A stretch of 64,000 nucleotides of DNA from contig NZ_AUAR01000001.1 of assembly GCF_000428825.1 (NCBI RefSeq), positions 248,001-312,000 of the forward strand, read 5' to 3'. Positions 1 through 8,744 of the stretch are shown here, one piece after another (positions within the stretch are counted from its first letter, which is position 1; the number at the start of each line of letters is the position of its first letter). Origin of the DNA: Desulfomicrobium escambiense DSM 10707. Its GTDB lineage: Bacteria; Desulfobacterota; Desulfovibrionia; Desulfovibrionales; Desulfomicrobiaceae. A program made the translations under genes and the position numbers. The notes under the pieces were generated by a model that saw only the letters and a program-made list of their open reading frames with translations, was not told the origin of the DNA and ran no database searches.

Positions 1-9
1 TCCATCGCC

Positions 10-117
10 GGCCTCGTAGGGCTTCCCCGTCGCGTGCGGAGCAGGAGGCTGAGCGTGGGCGACGGGCGACGGGGAAACCGACGATGCCTGGCTCAGTCGG
101 ACAGTCGACGACCCTGG
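10..117. repeat. Dispersed palindromic repeat, copy 1 (left arm outside window)
   Basis: The stretch shares its core with 33117-33222: both have GCCTCGTA, then CCGTCGCGTGC, then GATGCCTGGCTCAGTC and GACAG-CGACG in the same order. An inner stem forms between 20-33 and 66-79 (13 of 14 pair). The outer arms seen at the second copy cannot be checked here because the window begins inside the element. No ORF fits the conserved part. It is a structured intergenic repeat of unknown function. Confidence 0.75.
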
Positions 118-180
118 CCGGAACGAAGCGCCCCGCTCGGGCGTCTCATGGGGCGGAAGAATGCGGGAAGGGCAGGGGGA

Positions 181-246
181 GAGAACGGGAAAAACAGGGG
201 GAGAGAACGGGAAAAACAGGGGGAGAGAACGGGAAAAACAGGGGGG
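181..246. repeat. Three tandem copies of a 22-bp repeat
   Basis: The unit GAGAACGGGAAAAACAGGGG plus GA is repeated three times head to tail (181-202, 203-224, 225-246), the last copy ending with an extra G. It lies just beyond the cytochrome c3 gene and its terminator hairpin. Read on the minus strand the unit supplies T-runs. It looks like a slippage-prone minisatellite. There are no spacers, so it is not a CRISPR array. Confidence 0.9.
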
Positions 247-251
247 AAAGA

Positions 252-276
252 GGCGCCCCCGGGAGGCGGGGGCGCC
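252..276 (-). terminator. Terminator hairpin after cytochrome c3 gene
   Basis: GGCGCCCCC (252-260) pairs perfectly with GGGGGCGCC (268-276) around a 7-nt loop, directly after the stop codon at 283. On the minus strand the T-run follows about 12 nt later, inside the tandem repeat, so the terminator is not textbook. Confidence 0.5.
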
Positions 277-282
277 GGAAGA

Positions 283-690
283 TCACTTCACGTGGCAGCT
301 GTTGCAGGCCAGGGGAGCTTCGCCCTGTCCCTGCTTCTTGAGGTCGCGGTGGCAGCCCACGCAGCTCTTGGAGGTGTCCTTGGTGGTGTGAAAGGCGTTG
401 TAGAGGGAACTCGCGGTCGTGCGGTCCTTGGCGTTGTCGTGGCAGCCTTCGGACATGCAGCTCTGGAAGGTGTAGGTCTGCGGCACGGTGTGGTGGCAGT
501 CCTGACATGCGATGTGCATGTGCGACGCGTGGTTGAACGTCACTTCGGCTTTCTTGGGGGTGTAGTCTTTGACGCCCTTGGCGCTCATCAGGACGCTCTC
601 GGGCATCTCGACGCTTCCGGCCATGGCGGTGGCGACACCGCCCAGAATCAGCAGCCCCACGAGCAGGGCAAGGGTTCCAATCCGTTTCAT
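283..690 (-). CDS. Tetraheme cytochrome c3 family protein
   Basis: A 135-residue periplasmic electron carrier. Residues 1-24 form a signal peptide ending TAMA. Four c-type heme sites follow: C62-C65-H66, C78-C83-H84 (a CX4CH site), C110-C113-H114 and C129-C132-H133. H54, H57, H67 and H101 are candidate distal ligands. The length and order of sites match class III cytochrome c3, which takes electrons from periplasmic hydrogenases and formate dehydrogenases in sulfate reducers. The ATG at 690 was chosen because AAGGAGG lies just upstream; the longer frame to 846 has no signal peptide or ribosome site. It stands alone, divergent from fdhD. Type I versus an acidic/type II variant cannot be decided by eye. 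Confidence 0.93.
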   Translation of the reverse strand: MKRIGTLALLVGLLILGGVATAMAGSVEMPESVLMSAKGVKDYTPKKAEVTFNHASHMHIACQDCHHTVPQTYTFQSCMSEGCHDNAKDRTTASSLYNAFHTTKDTSKSCVGCHRDLKKQGQGEAPLACNSCHVK

Positions 691-974
691 CCGATCCTCC
701 TTGAAATGTTCTTCAATCACGTACGAGGCCCGCGGTTCCGCCGTTTCCGGGGACAGGTCGGCGGCGGGCCGGCATCCCTCGACAAAGTTTTCCCCTGTAT
801 ATTCATCCCTTGCGGAGGGCAAGACTTTAAATGTGAAGTTTGTCACGAGGTGGGCGCTGTCGGTCCCGTTTGCCCATTCGGCATGATCGCGTCTTGACAG
901 GCCCCGGCCTGCGGGTAGGAATCGGGACGGCGCGCGCTTGGCACGGCGGCGCGAAAACAGAGCAAGGAGCGTTC
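691..974. other. Divergent intergenic region, cytochrome c3 / fdhD
   Basis: No gene of its own is supported here. It carries the ribosome site of the cytochrome gene (about 696-702), that of fdhD (AAGGAG at 964-969) and a possible promoter for fdhD near 894-921. The long frames that cross it are shadows. Confidence 0.6.
894..921 (+). promoter_or_regulatory. Possible sigma-70 type promoter for fdhD
   Basis: TTGACA at 894-899 is followed after 16 nt by TAGGAA at 916-921, a perfect -35 and a weak -10. The fdhD start is 54 nt further on. Visual match only. Confidence 0.35.
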
Positions 975-1769
975 ATGCCCGACCCACAGCCCCTCGAACC
1001 CCTGGTCCAGATGGACATCGTCAAGGTCACGGCCGCCGGACCCGCCCACGAGATGGACGTAGTGGCCACGGAAGTGCCCGTGACCATCATGGCCGGGGAC
1101 ACGGAAATCGCCACCCTGATGTGCACCCCCGAACATCTGGACGACCTGGCCAGAGGCTTTCTGCACACCTCGGGACTTCTGGACAGGCCGCAGGACTTCC
1201 TCGGCAGCGAGGTCGACCCGGCCGTGTGGGCCGTGCGTGTCTCCCTGGCCACGGCCGTGGACCCGCAGCGCCTTTCGCGGCGCACCTTCACCTCGGGCTG
1301 CGGCAAGGGCGTCATGTTCGCCAGCGCAGCGGAGCTGGAAGTCCGCTCGCCCCTGCCCGGCGGCTTTTCTCTGCCCGCCGCGCGCATCCAGGAGTTGGCC
1401 AACTGGTTCCGGCGCTATTCCGACCTGCACCACGCCACGGGCGGGGTGCACACCGTGGCCCTGAGCGTCGAAGGCCGGGAGCCGGAGCTCATCCGCGACG
1501 ACGTCGGGCGCCACAACGCCGCCGACAAGGTCGTGGGCCAGGCCCTGCACGACGGCATCGACCTCTCGCGCACGGTCATGGTCACCTCGGGCCGCATCTC
1601 CTCGGAGATCGTGCACAAGGGCCGGCGGGCCGGCATCCCCATCCTCGTCTCCCTCGGCGCGCCGACCCACCAGGCCGTGCTCCTGGCCCGCGACATGAAC
1701 CTGACCCTCATCGGCTTCGCCCGGCAGAACCGGTTTTCCATTTTCGCCTCCCCGGAACGCGTGGCATGA
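975..1769 (+). CDS. fdhD: Formate dehydrogenase accessory sulfurtransferase FdhD
   Basis: Cytoplasmic protein that passes sulfur from a cysteine desulfurase to the molybdenum cofactor of formate dehydrogenase. The 264-residue length fits the family. Typical blocks are the SGCGKG loop around C109, a DDVGRHNAADKV segment and an SGRISSE segment. Only one cysteine is present in the active loop; the E. coli protein has a CxxC pair (C121/C124). The ATG at 975 has AAGGAG 6 nt upstream. The stop overlaps the start of the rhodanese gene (ATGA), so the two are translationally coupled. The likely client is the formate dehydrogenase encoded from 16810. Confidence 0.95.
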   Translation: MPDPQPLEPLVQMDIVKVTAAGPAHEMDVVATEVPVTIMAGDTEIATLMCTPEHLDDLARGFLHTSGLLDRPQDFLGSEVDPAVWAVRVSLATAVDPQRLSRRTFTSGCGKGVMFASAAELEVRSPLPGGFSLPAARIQELANWFRRYSDLHHATGGVHTVALSVEGREPELIRDDVGRHNAADKVVGQALHDGIDLSRTVMVTSGRISSEIVHKGRRAGIPILVSLGAPTHQAVLLARDMNLTLIGFARQNRFSIFASPERVA

Positions 1770-2191
1770 GCGGGTTGACGTGCCGCCGGGTCGCACTGGC
1801 CGTGATCTGGTTCATGGCCCTGCTGCTGGCGGGGTGCCTGCGGGAGGACGCGAGGCTCCTGGAGCCGCGGGCGGCCCTTGAACTCATGGAGCGCAACCGG
1901 GGAAAGGCCGATTTTTTGATCCTCGACGTGCGCACGCCGGGGGAGTTCCGGCAGGGCTACATCGAGGGGGCGGTTTTGCTGGACTACTATGAGCCGGATT
2001 TCCGGGAGCGCTTCGCGGCCCTGGACCGCACGGCGACCATTTTCACCTACTGCCGCAGCGGCAACCGCAGCTCGCATGTGCTGGCCCTGGCCGACGAACT
2101 CGGCTTCCAGCGCGTCTTCGACCTGCGCGGGGGCATCCTGGCTTGGAAGAGCGAGGGGTTACCCCTCGCTGGAAGCGGAACTGTCCCCTAA
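1766..2191 (+). CDS. Rhodanese-like lipoprotein
   Basis: A 141-residue single-domain rhodanese. The N-terminus is a lipoprotein signal with lipobox LLAGC (Cys at about residue 24), so the domain should sit in the periplasm on a membrane anchor. The active-site loop is CRSGNRS, with the persulfide cysteine. The LDVRTPGEF and LRGGILAW segments are typical of the fold. It overlaps fdhD by 4 nt. Coupling to FdhD suggests sulfur handling for the formate dehydrogenase branch, but an exported sulfurtransferase cannot act directly with a cytoplasmic one, so the link is inference. The end overlaps the convergent yedF stop. Confidence 0.88.
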   Translation: MSGLTCRRVALAVIWFMALLLAGCLREDARLLEPRAALELMERNRGKADFLILDVRTPGEFRQGYIEGAVLLDYYEPDFRERFAALDRTATIFTYCRSGNRSSHVLALADELGFQRVFDLRGGILAWKSEGLPLAGSGTVP

Positions 2192-2808
2192 AGCGTAATG
2201 ATTTTGTCGGCGACGTGCTGACTGGTGACCACGTCGAGCATGTTGGTGACCTCGCCCACGACCTTGCGGTCCATGAGCTTGAAGAATTCGAGGCAGGTGC
2301 CGCAGACCAGGATGGACACGCCGGTGGCTTCGAGTTTTTTCAGGTGCTCCGAGGCCGGGTTCGAGTCCGTGGCCAGCCTGACGGCGCCGTTGACCAGGAT
2401 GATGCGCCACAGGGCGTCGCCCAGTTCCGGCAGGGTGGCCAGGAAGTTGCCCATGAGGCGCGAGCCCAGGGTGTCGTCGCCCTGGCCGATGACGTCGCGG
2501 GTGATGAAGACGAGGATTTTCGGGGCGCAGACCGGGCAGGACCGCTCCGAAGGTTGCGCTGCGGGGGCCGCCGCTGCGCCTTCAGCCCCTGCCGCGCGGG
2601 AAGCGGTGATGGTCCACAGGCCGCCGTCCTTGCGCATGTCGTCGATGTGCATGCCCTTGCTGGCCAAATAGCGGCTGACATTCTCCTTGGCCGCGTCGTT
2701 GTCCACGATGACCTGCATGTCCTGCGGCGACTCGGAGTCCAGAAGCTGCTTGCAACGCAGCACGGGGTTGGGGCATGGTTCGCCTTCGCAATTGAGAATG
2801 ATGGGCAT
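2188..2808 (-). CDS. yedF: YedF-type selenium metabolism sulfurtransferase-like protein
   Basis: A 206-residue fusion of an N-terminal TusA-like domain, with the CPxP motif around C12, and a C-terminal DsrE-like domain containing the CGTCLEFF segment. This architecture is the YedF family, which co-occurs with selenium use (selD, selenoproteins). ATG at 2808 is preceded by AAGGAGC; an upstream in-frame start lacks one. A linker rich in Ala near residues 85-95 separates the domains. The presence of a selenocysteine codon in fdhA of the same window supports a selenium role, but the biochemical function is not established. Confidence 0.88.
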   Translation of the reverse strand: MPIILNCEGEPCPNPVLRCKQLLDSESPQDMQVIVDNDAAKENVSRYLASKGMHIDDMRKDGGLWTITASRAAGAEGAAAAPAAQPSERSCPVCAPKILVFITRDVIGQGDDTLGSRLMGNFLATLPELGDALWRIILVNGAVRLATDSNPASEHLKKLEATGVSILVCGTCLEFFKLMDRKVVGEVTNMLDVVTSQHVADKIITL

Positions 2809-2932
2809 GGCCGGGCTCCTTGTTTTTTTCCGATGCATTACGCAGCGTTGCGGAGCGGTCAAATCGTTTTGATCTATCAAGTTGCCATTTGACCATCAGC
2901 AAATCCGATTCGATTTTTAACAGGAGACAGCA

Positions 2933-3571
2933 GTGCGCCTTTCCTTACCCCCGCGGCTCATCGGGGCCATCCTCGTGCCGATCGTGCGCCTGTGGTGCAT
3001 GACCTTGCGGCTGGAGCGGCGCAATCTGGCCGTTTTCAAGGATCCGGCCCTGCGCGCCAGGCGCCCGGTCATCATCCTCTGGCACGACGAGATCTTCCCC
3101 CTCATCCCCTCCCATTCCGACGAGCACATGGCCTGCGTGGTCAGCCAGAGCAAGGACGGCGAGCTTCTGGCCACGGTTCTCGAGGGCTTCGGCTTCAGGA
3201 CCGTGCGCGGGTCCAGCTCCCGGGGGGGCATGCGCGCCCTGGTCGCGGCCAAGCGGTTCATGGAGGAGCACGACCTGGGGGTCATTTTCACCGTGGATGG
3301 TCCGCGCGGGCCGCGCCACAAGGTCAAGCCGGGGGCGGTCTTCCTGGCCAACCTGGCCGGGTCGCCCGTGGTTCCCGTACGGGTGGTCATGGAGCGGGCC
3401 AAGATATTTCACAAGGCCTGGGACAAGTTCCAGCTGCCCTGGCCCTTTTCGCGTTGCGTCATCGTCTACGGCGATCCCGTCGACCTGCCGGACTGCACCA
3501 GGGATCCCGAGGAAATGCAGCGCCAATGCGAGCGCATCGAAGAACTCATGAACTCCTTGGGAGCCATCTGA
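2933..3571 (+). CDS. DUF374 family lysophospholipid acyltransferase-like protein
   Basis: A 212-residue protein with an N-terminal hydrophobic segment (about residues 5-25), the acyltransferase-like HxxxxD-type block in ILWHDEIFP, and the DGPRGPRHK motif that marks DUF374. Members are thought to acylate lipid or lipid A-like substrates at the inner membrane. The start is GTG with AGGAG upstream. The stop overlaps the next acyltransferase start (TGATG), and the pair is probably one envelope-lipid operon. Substrate unknown. Confidence 0.88.
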   Translation: MRLSLPPRLIGAILVPIVRLWCMTLRLERRNLAVFKDPALRARRPVIILWHDEIFPLIPSHSDEHMACVVSQSKDGELLATVLEGFGFRTVRGSSSRGGMRALVAAKRFMEEHDLGVIFTVDGPRGPRHKVKPGAVFLANLAGSPVVPVRVVMERAKIFHKAWDKFQLPWPFSRCVIVYGDPVDLPDCTRDPEEMQRQCERIEELMNSLGAI

Positions 3572-4440
3572 TGCGGCAACTTCTCTACAACGCCTTCCTG
3601 CCCCTGTGCTCGTCCCTGTCGCTGAAGGACATCCATGCTTTCGGGAGAGGTCTGGGCTGGTTGATGTGGACGGCCTTGCCCGCGCGCAGAAAGGAAACGA
3701 CGGCCCGCATCCGGGACCGCCTCGGGCTGGGGGAACGCCAGGCCAGGGAACTGGCCAGGGCCAGCTTCCGGCACAGCGCCTGCGCCTTTCTGGAGCTTTT
3801 TCATGCCCGTTACATGGACTATCGTTTCCTGGCGGAGCGCGTCGAATACGAGAACCCGGAGCTTTTCGCGCGCATGTGCTCTTCGCCAAGGCCCATCGTC
3901 GGGGTGACCGGGCATCTCGGCAGTTGGGAACTGCTGGGGGGAGTTCTCAAATGCTTCTCCAGCAAGACCGATTGCCAGGTCGTGGTCCGTCTGCCCAAGG
4001 ACCCGGCCCTGTCCGACCTGCTCATGCACATGCGCTCCCAGAGCAAGATCAGGGTCCTGCCGCATCGCGATGCCGCGGTCTCGGCGTTGGGGCAGTTGCG
4101 GGGAGGTGGATTGAGCGCCTTCCTGGTCGACCATAACTGCAGGCGCGCCGAAGCCCAGTTCCTGCCGTTTCTGGGCGAAGTCGCGGCCGTCAACAAGGGG
4201 CCGGCCATCCTGGCCCTGCGCGCCAAGGCCGAGGTCTGGCCCTGCTTCCTGCTTCGTTTGCCCGAGGGGCGCTTCCGCTTCGTGACCCTGCCCTGCCTGG
4301 ACACCGCCGGGCTGACGGGGAGCAGGGCGGAGCGCATCGAGAGCATCTGCCGCTTTTACACCGACGCCGTGGAGCGTATGGTCCTCAGGCATCCGGAACA
4401 GTGGTTCTGGATGCACCGCCGCTGGAAAACCCGTCCCTGA
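3571..4440 (+). CDS. LpxL/HtrB-type lipid A biosynthesis acyltransferase
   Basis: A 289-residue inner-membrane acyltransferase. The GHLGSWELL block carries the catalytic His (HxxxxE type), and LVDHNCRR and QWFWMHRRW near the C-terminus are family hallmarks. Enzymes of this family add a secondary acyl chain to the Kdo-lipid A precursor. Translation is coupled to the DUF374 gene by a 1-nt overlap. Whether it is the lauroyl or myristoyl enzyme cannot be told from sequence. Confidence 0.92.
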   Translation: MRQLLYNAFLPLCSSLSLKDIHAFGRGLGWLMWTALPARRKETTARIRDRLGLGERQARELARASFRHSACAFLELFHARYMDYRFLAERVEYENPELFARMCSSPRPIVGVTGHLGSWELLGGVLKCFSSKTDCQVVVRLPKDPALSDLLMHMRSQSKIRVLPHRDAAVSALGQLRGGGLSAFLVDHNCRRAEAQFLPFLGEVAAVNKGPAILALRAKAEVWPCFLLRLPEGRFRFVTLPCLDTAGLTGSRAERIESICRFYTDAVERMVLRHPEQWFWMHRRWKTRP

Positions 4441-4468
4441 CCACCACATACAGACGCGAGGTGACGCC

Positions 4469-6172
4469 ATGTCCTTGAATCGACTCATTCCCGCCGCCAG
4501 GGGAGAAGCCCCGGCGGATCTTCTCATACGCGGATGCATGCTGGTCAATGTCCTGTCCGGCGAAATCCACCCCGCGAGCATCGGCGTCAAGGACGGCGTG
4601 TTCCTCGGCATCGGCGACTACGAGGCCGAGGAAACCCTGGACGCCGAAGGGCGCTTTCTCTGCCCGGGGCTGGTGGAAGGGCACATCCACATCGAATCGA
4701 CCCTGCTCGACCCCGTGCGTTTCGCCCGGGTGGCCGCGGGCCACGGCACGGCCGTGACCGTCTGCGACCCCCACGAGCTGGCCAACGTGCTGGGCCTCGA
4801 CGGCATCCGCTGGCTGCTGGAGACCACCTGCAAACTGCCCATGGAGATCCGCTGCATGATGCCGTCTTGCGTGCCGGCCACGCACCTGGAGACGGCCGGG
4901 GCCAGGATCTCGCCTCAGGAAATTCAGGCCATGCTTGAGGATTTTTCCGAGCGCATGCCCGGTCTGGCGGAAATGATGAATTATCCCGGCGTGCTGTTTC
5001 AGGACCCGCAGGTCCTGGCCAAGCTCGTCGCAGCCGGGACGAGGCCCATCGACGGCCACGCGCCGGGGCTGACGGGCCTCGACCTGAACGCCTACATCCT
5101 GGCCGGTCCTGGAAGCGACCACGAGGCCGTGCACCTGGCCGAGGCCCGGGAGAAGTTGCGCAAAGGCATGCACGTCATGCTCCGCGAGGGCAGTTCCGAG
5201 AAGAACCTTGTGGAGCTGCTGCCCCTGGTCAACGATTTCAACAGTCAGAACTGCTCCCTGGTGACCGACGACCGCCACTGCGACGACCTGTTGCGCCAGG
5301 GCCACCTCGACTATGCCGTCCGGCTGGCCGTGAGCAACGGCCTCTCGCCCCTGCGGGCCATCCAGATGGCCTCCATCAACACGGCGCGGTATTTCCGCCT
5401 GCACCGCAGAGGGGCCGTGGCCCCGGGCTACAGGGCGGACTTCATTCTCCTCGACGACCTGGATTCCTTCGCCATCTCCTCCGTCCATCTGCGCGGCAGG
5501 CACATCGACGACCAGTCGTGGGACGCCGCCCCAAGCGGCGTGACGGTGACGGGCAGCGTCCGTCTCGGCGACCTGTCCACAGACTGTCTCGACATCCCGG
5601 CCCGGGACGGGCGGGTCCGCGTGATCCGCACGGTGCCGGGACAGATCGTGACCGAGGTCGACCTCGTCAAGCCCAGGGTCGAGAACGGCCTCGTCTGCGC
5701 CGACCCTGACGCGGACGTGGCCAAGCTGGCCGTGTTCGAACGCCACCACGCCACCGGGGGCAGGGGGCTGGGGCTGGTGCGGGGTCTGGGCATCCGGCGG
5801 GGCGCCCTGGCCGGAACCGTGGCCCACGATTCCCACAATCTCATCACGGTCGGCGTCTCGGACGCCGACATGATGCTGGCCGTGCGGACTTTGGAGGCGT
5901 GCGGCGGCGGCTATGTCTGCGTCGAAGGCGGCCGGGTGCTGGAGCTTCTGCCCTTGCCCCTGGCCGGGCTCATGAGCGACCGCGAACCCGCAGAGGTCGC
6001 GGCGGGCCTGGATCGCCTCAACGCCGCGGCGCGGTCCCTGGGCTGCCCCGCGGACATCAACCCGTTCATGCAGCTGTCCTTCCTGTCGCTACCGGTCATC
6101 CCGAAGCTGCGACTGACCGACAGGGGGCTGGTGGACGTTTCCTCCTTTGATTTTGTGTCGTTACACGAATAG
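4469..6172 (+). CDS. ade: Adenine deaminase
   Basis: A 567-residue amidohydrolase that converts adenine to hypoxanthine. Metal ligands include H72 and H74 in GHIHIES, and later DGHAPG and VTDDRHCDD segments carry further ligands. The C-terminal half has the adenine deaminase-specific domain with GGGYVCVEGG near residue 475. The ATG at 4469 follows AGGTGA. It stands 28 nt after the acyltransferase gene. Hypoxanthine produced would be the substrate of the phosphoribosyltransferase at 62089, although the genes are far apart. Confidence 0.95.
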   Translation: MSLNRLIPAARGEAPADLLIRGCMLVNVLSGEIHPASIGVKDGVFLGIGDYEAEETLDAEGRFLCPGLVEGHIHIESTLLDPVRFARVAAGHGTAVTVCDPHELANVLGLDGIRWLLETTCKLPMEIRCMMPSCVPATHLETAGARISPQEIQAMLEDFSERMPGLAEMMNYPGVLFQDPQVLAKLVAAGTRPIDGHAPGLTGLDLNAYILAGPGSDHEAVHLAEAREKLRKGMHVMLREGSSEKNLVELLPLVNDFNSQNCSLVTDDRHCDDLLRQGHLDYAVRLAVSNGLSPLRAIQMASINTARYFRLHRRGAVAPGYRADFILLDDLDSFAISSVHLRGRHIDDQSWDAAPSGVTVTGSVRLGDLSTDCLDIPARDGRVRVIRTVPGQIVTEVDLVKPRVENGLVCADPDADVAKLAVFERHHATGGRGLGLVRGLGIRRGALAGTVAHDSHNLITVGVSDADMMLAVRTLEACGGGYVCVEGGRVLELLPLPLAGLMSDREPAEVAAGLDRLNAAARSLGCPADINPFMQLSFLSLPVIPKLRLTDRGLVDVSSFDFVSLHE

Positions 6173-6243
6173 TGCTTGCGTTCGTCTGTACGTGCAATTA
6201 ATTATTCTTCCTGCTTGAAAACGGCGCAACTGAGGAGAAAATT

Positions 6244-7965
6244 ATGTGGGCGCGACTGAGTCTGAAGTGGAAGATACTGCTGATTACCGGCTGCGGCCCA
6301 CTGGTCCTGGCGCTGGTCATGGCCTGGATGCACATACGCGACGTCACGGACGCCGCCATCGGCGGCAAGCTCAAAGAGAGCCGCTCCGTGGTCATGATGG
6401 CCGAGTCCGTGCGCGAGGACATGGCCCACAAGCACAAGCTCGGAGTGCTCCGCCCGCTGGATGAACTCAAGGATGATCCGGCCAGGCTGCTGCAATCCGT
6501 GCCCATCGTCACGGCCATGAACACGGCCGCGGCCAAGGCCGCGGAGGCCGGGTACGAGTTCAAGGTGCCCAAGGAGAGCCCCCGCAACCCCAAGAACGCG
6601 CCCAATGACCTGGAACGGAAGGTGCTGGACGAATTCAGCTCCTCGAACATCCAGGAAAAGGTCATCGTCGAGAAGGACAGGCTCCTCTATTTCAAGCCGA
6701 TCCGCCTGTCCGAGGACTGCCTGTACTGCCACGGCGACCCCAAGGGCGAGAAGGACCCGACCGGGGGCGTCAAGGAAGGATGGAAGGCCGGCGAGGTGCA
6801 CGGCGCGTTCGTCGTCATCTCCTCCCTGAAGGAGACCAACGCCGCGATCCTGTCCAGCGAATTCACCGTCGGTGCGGTCACCATGGGCATACTCCTGCTG
6901 GTGGGCGCCGTTTCCTGGCTGCAGATCCGGGCCAGCGTGCTGCGGCCACTGCGCGAGGCCGGCGACTACCTGGAGCGCCTGGCCGACGGCGACATGACCG
7001 GTGAACTGACGGTCAGCCGCAAGGACGAGCTGGGCGACATGCAGGGGCACCTCAACCACATGGCGTCGAACCTGCGGGTCATTGTCCGGGACATCACCGA
7101 GCGGGCCAGAGTCCTCCTGGGCTCCTCGGCCGAGCTGGAGACGATGTCCGACGGCCTGCTGAAGAGCGCCGAGGAGCTTTCGGCCAAGTCGAACACCGTG
7201 GCCACGGCCTCGGAGGAGATGAACGCCAACATGAACTCCGTGGCCGCGGCCATGGAGCAGGCCTCGACCAACGTCGGCACCGTGGCCACGGCGGCAGAGG
7301 AGATGAGCGCCACCATCCACGAGATCGCCGGCAACACGGACAAGACCCGCGAGGTCACCCAGCGCGCCGTGGCCAAGGCCAACTCGGCCTCGCAGCGCGT
7401 GGACCAGCTCGGGGTGGCTGCCCGCGAGATCGGCAAGGTCACTGAGACTATTACGGCCATATCCTCCCAGACCAACCTTCTGGCCCTGAACGCGACCATC
7501 GAGGCGGCACGTGCCGGCGAGGCCGGCCGCGGCTTCGCCGTCGTGGCCAACGAGATCAAGGAGCTGGCCAACCAGACGGCTTCGGCCACGGAGGAGATCC
7601 GCGACCGCATCGCCGGCATCCAGGGCTCCACGACCGCGACCATCGAGGAGATCGGCCAGGTCATGGCGGTCATCGAGGAGGTCAGCACCTTCGTCTCTAC
7701 CATCGCCGCCGCCGTGGAGCAGCAGTCAGCCGCCACCCGCGACATCGCCGAGAACGTCGGTCAGGCCTCCATGGGCATCCAGGAGGTCAACGAGAACGTG
7801 TCCCAGGCCTCGGTGGTCACGGGCGAGATCGCCAAGGACATCGTCCAGGTCAGCACCGCCTCGGGGCGCATCTCGACCAACAGCACGGAGCTCAAGCAGA
7901 GTTCCGAAAACCTCTCCCTGCTGGCCAGGGCTCTGGAGGGGCTGGTCAAGAAGTTCAAGGTGTGA
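6244..7965 (+). CDS. Methyl-accepting chemotaxis protein with heme-binding sensor domain
   Basis: A 573-residue membrane receptor. A transmembrane helix (about 10-29) is followed by a periplasmic domain of the DUF3365/Tll0287 type with a c-type heme site C159-x-x-C162-H163, a second helix (about 207-228), a HAMP domain and a cytoplasmic signalling coiled coil. The hairpin tip contains the conserved [20 protein letters not shown]. Covalent heme suggests sensing of redox state or oxygen, as proposed for the DcrA-type receptors of Desulfovibrio. No CheW-binding C-terminal pentapeptide is seen. Monocistronic, with a strong terminator after it. Confidence 0.93.
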   Translation: MWARLSLKWKILLITGCGPLVLALVMAWMHIRDVTDAAIGGKLKESRSVVMMAESVREDMAHKHKLGVLRPLDELKDDPARLLQSVPIVTAMNTAAAKAAEAGYEFKVPKESPRNPKNAPNDLERKVLDEFSSSNIQEKVIVEKDRLLYFKPIRLSEDCLYCHGDPKGEKDPTGGVKEGWKAGEVHGAFVVISSLKETNAAILSSEFTVGAVTMGILLLVGAVSWLQIRASVLRPLREAGDYLERLADGDMTGELTVSRKDELGDMQGHLNHMASNLRVIVRDITERARVLLGSSAELETMSDGLLKSAEELSAKSNTVATASEEMNANMNSVAAAMEQASTNVGTVATAAEEMSATIHEIAGNTDKTREVTQRAVAKANSASQRVDQLGVAAREIGKVTETITAISSQTNLLALNATIEAARAGEAGRGFAVVANEIKELANQTASATEEIRDRIAGIQGSTTATIEEIGQVMAVIEEVSTFVSTIAAAVEQQSAATRDIAENVGQASMGIQEVNENVSQASVVTGEIAKDIVQVSTASGRISTNSTELKQSSENLSLLARALEGLVKKFKV

Positions 7966-7990
7966 CGGGGCGTTGCCGAAATTGATCGAG

Positions 7991-8024
7991 ACAGAACGCG
8001 TCCTTCGGGGCGCGTTCTGTTTTT
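7991..8024 (+). terminator. Rho-independent terminator after chemoreceptor gene
   Basis: ACAGAACGCG (7991-8000) pairs perfectly with CGCGTTCTGT (8011-8020), followed by a T-run to 8024. Confidence 0.9.
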
Positions 8025-8123
8025 CACCCCCCATGCCCTTCCGATTGTCGCTTCCTTCCCGGTCTTTTTCGTCATACCTCTCCATCATGGACGTCCGCAT
8101 TGCGTCCGAGGGAGGTAATGCAC

Positions 8124-8642
8124 ATGAAAGGCTTTCTTCGCGCCTGGCTCCTGATCCTGCTCCTTGCGGCAGACGCCCTGTCCGCACCCGCACATCTCTA
8201 CAGATACATGGACAACCCGCAGCCCGTGGGCAGCGGCAACCTGAGTTTCCTGGTCTGGAACGTCTACACCGCCACCCTGTACGCGCCCGCCGGGAACTGG
8301 CGCCCTGACGGGCCCTTCGCGCTGCATATCGTCTATCACATGGAACTCAAGGGGGCGGACATCGCGACGAGGAGCATCGAGGAAATGCGCCGGCAGGGCC
8401 TGGACGACCCTGAAACGCTGCGGCGCTTCGGGGCGCGCATGGAAGCGATTTTCCCTGACGTCGTCAAAGACATGACCCTGACGGGAGTGCGCGACAGGGC
8501 GGGAGGCACGCTGTTCTATAGGGACGGCGTTTTTATCGGAGCCATACGGGAACAGGAATTCACGGACCGCTTTTTCGATATCTGGCTTTCGCCCGAAACG
8601 AGCGAGCCGAAGCTCCGCGCCCGACTGCTTGGCGGCAGTTGA
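8124..8642 (+). CDS. Exported chalcone isomerase-like domain protein
   Basis: A 172-residue protein with a signal peptide (about 1-20, cleavage near LSAPA). The body resembles the bacterial exported chalcone isomerase-like family (segments LSFLVWNVYTATLYAP, YHMELKG, GVFIGAIREQEF). That family has no proven enzyme activity in bacteria. ATG at 8124 lies 8 nt after GGAGG; the ATG at 8118 is too close to it. It is probably a single-gene unit between two terminator-like hairpins. Confidence 0.68.
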   Translation: MKGFLRAWLLILLLAADALSAPAHLYRYMDNPQPVGSGNLSFLVWNVYTATLYAPAGNWRPDGPFALHIVYHMELKGADIATRSIEEMRRQGLDDPETLRRFGARMEAIFPDVVKDMTLTGVRDRAGGTLFYRDGVFIGAIREQEFTDRFFDIWLSPETSEPKLRARLLGGS

Positions 8643-8703
8643 GCACAGACCCCGGCGGACGGTGCGCACGGTGCCTGGGCTTGGGGAGTTTTCTCTCCTC
8701 ACA

Positions 8704-8734
8704 CTTTCAAGGGGGCATGGAGCCCCCCTGAAAG
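8704..8734. terminator. Hairpin between convergent genes
   Basis: CTTTCA-AGGGGGC pairs with GCCCCCC-TGAAAG around a short loop. There is no clean T-run on either strand, so termination is weaker than usual. The AAGGGGGC...GCCCCC core resembles the palindrome at 35061-35077. Confidence 0.45.
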
Positions 8735-8744
8735 CGCGTGGCGT

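Noticed and set aside
181-246. CRISPR-like array
   Set aside because: The repeat units are contiguous, with no spacers, and no cas genes are present.
34-897. Plus-strand frame of 287 codons opposite cytochrome c3
   Set aside because: It runs through the tandem repeat and terminator and antisense to a clear tetraheme cytochrome gene; composition is not protein-like.
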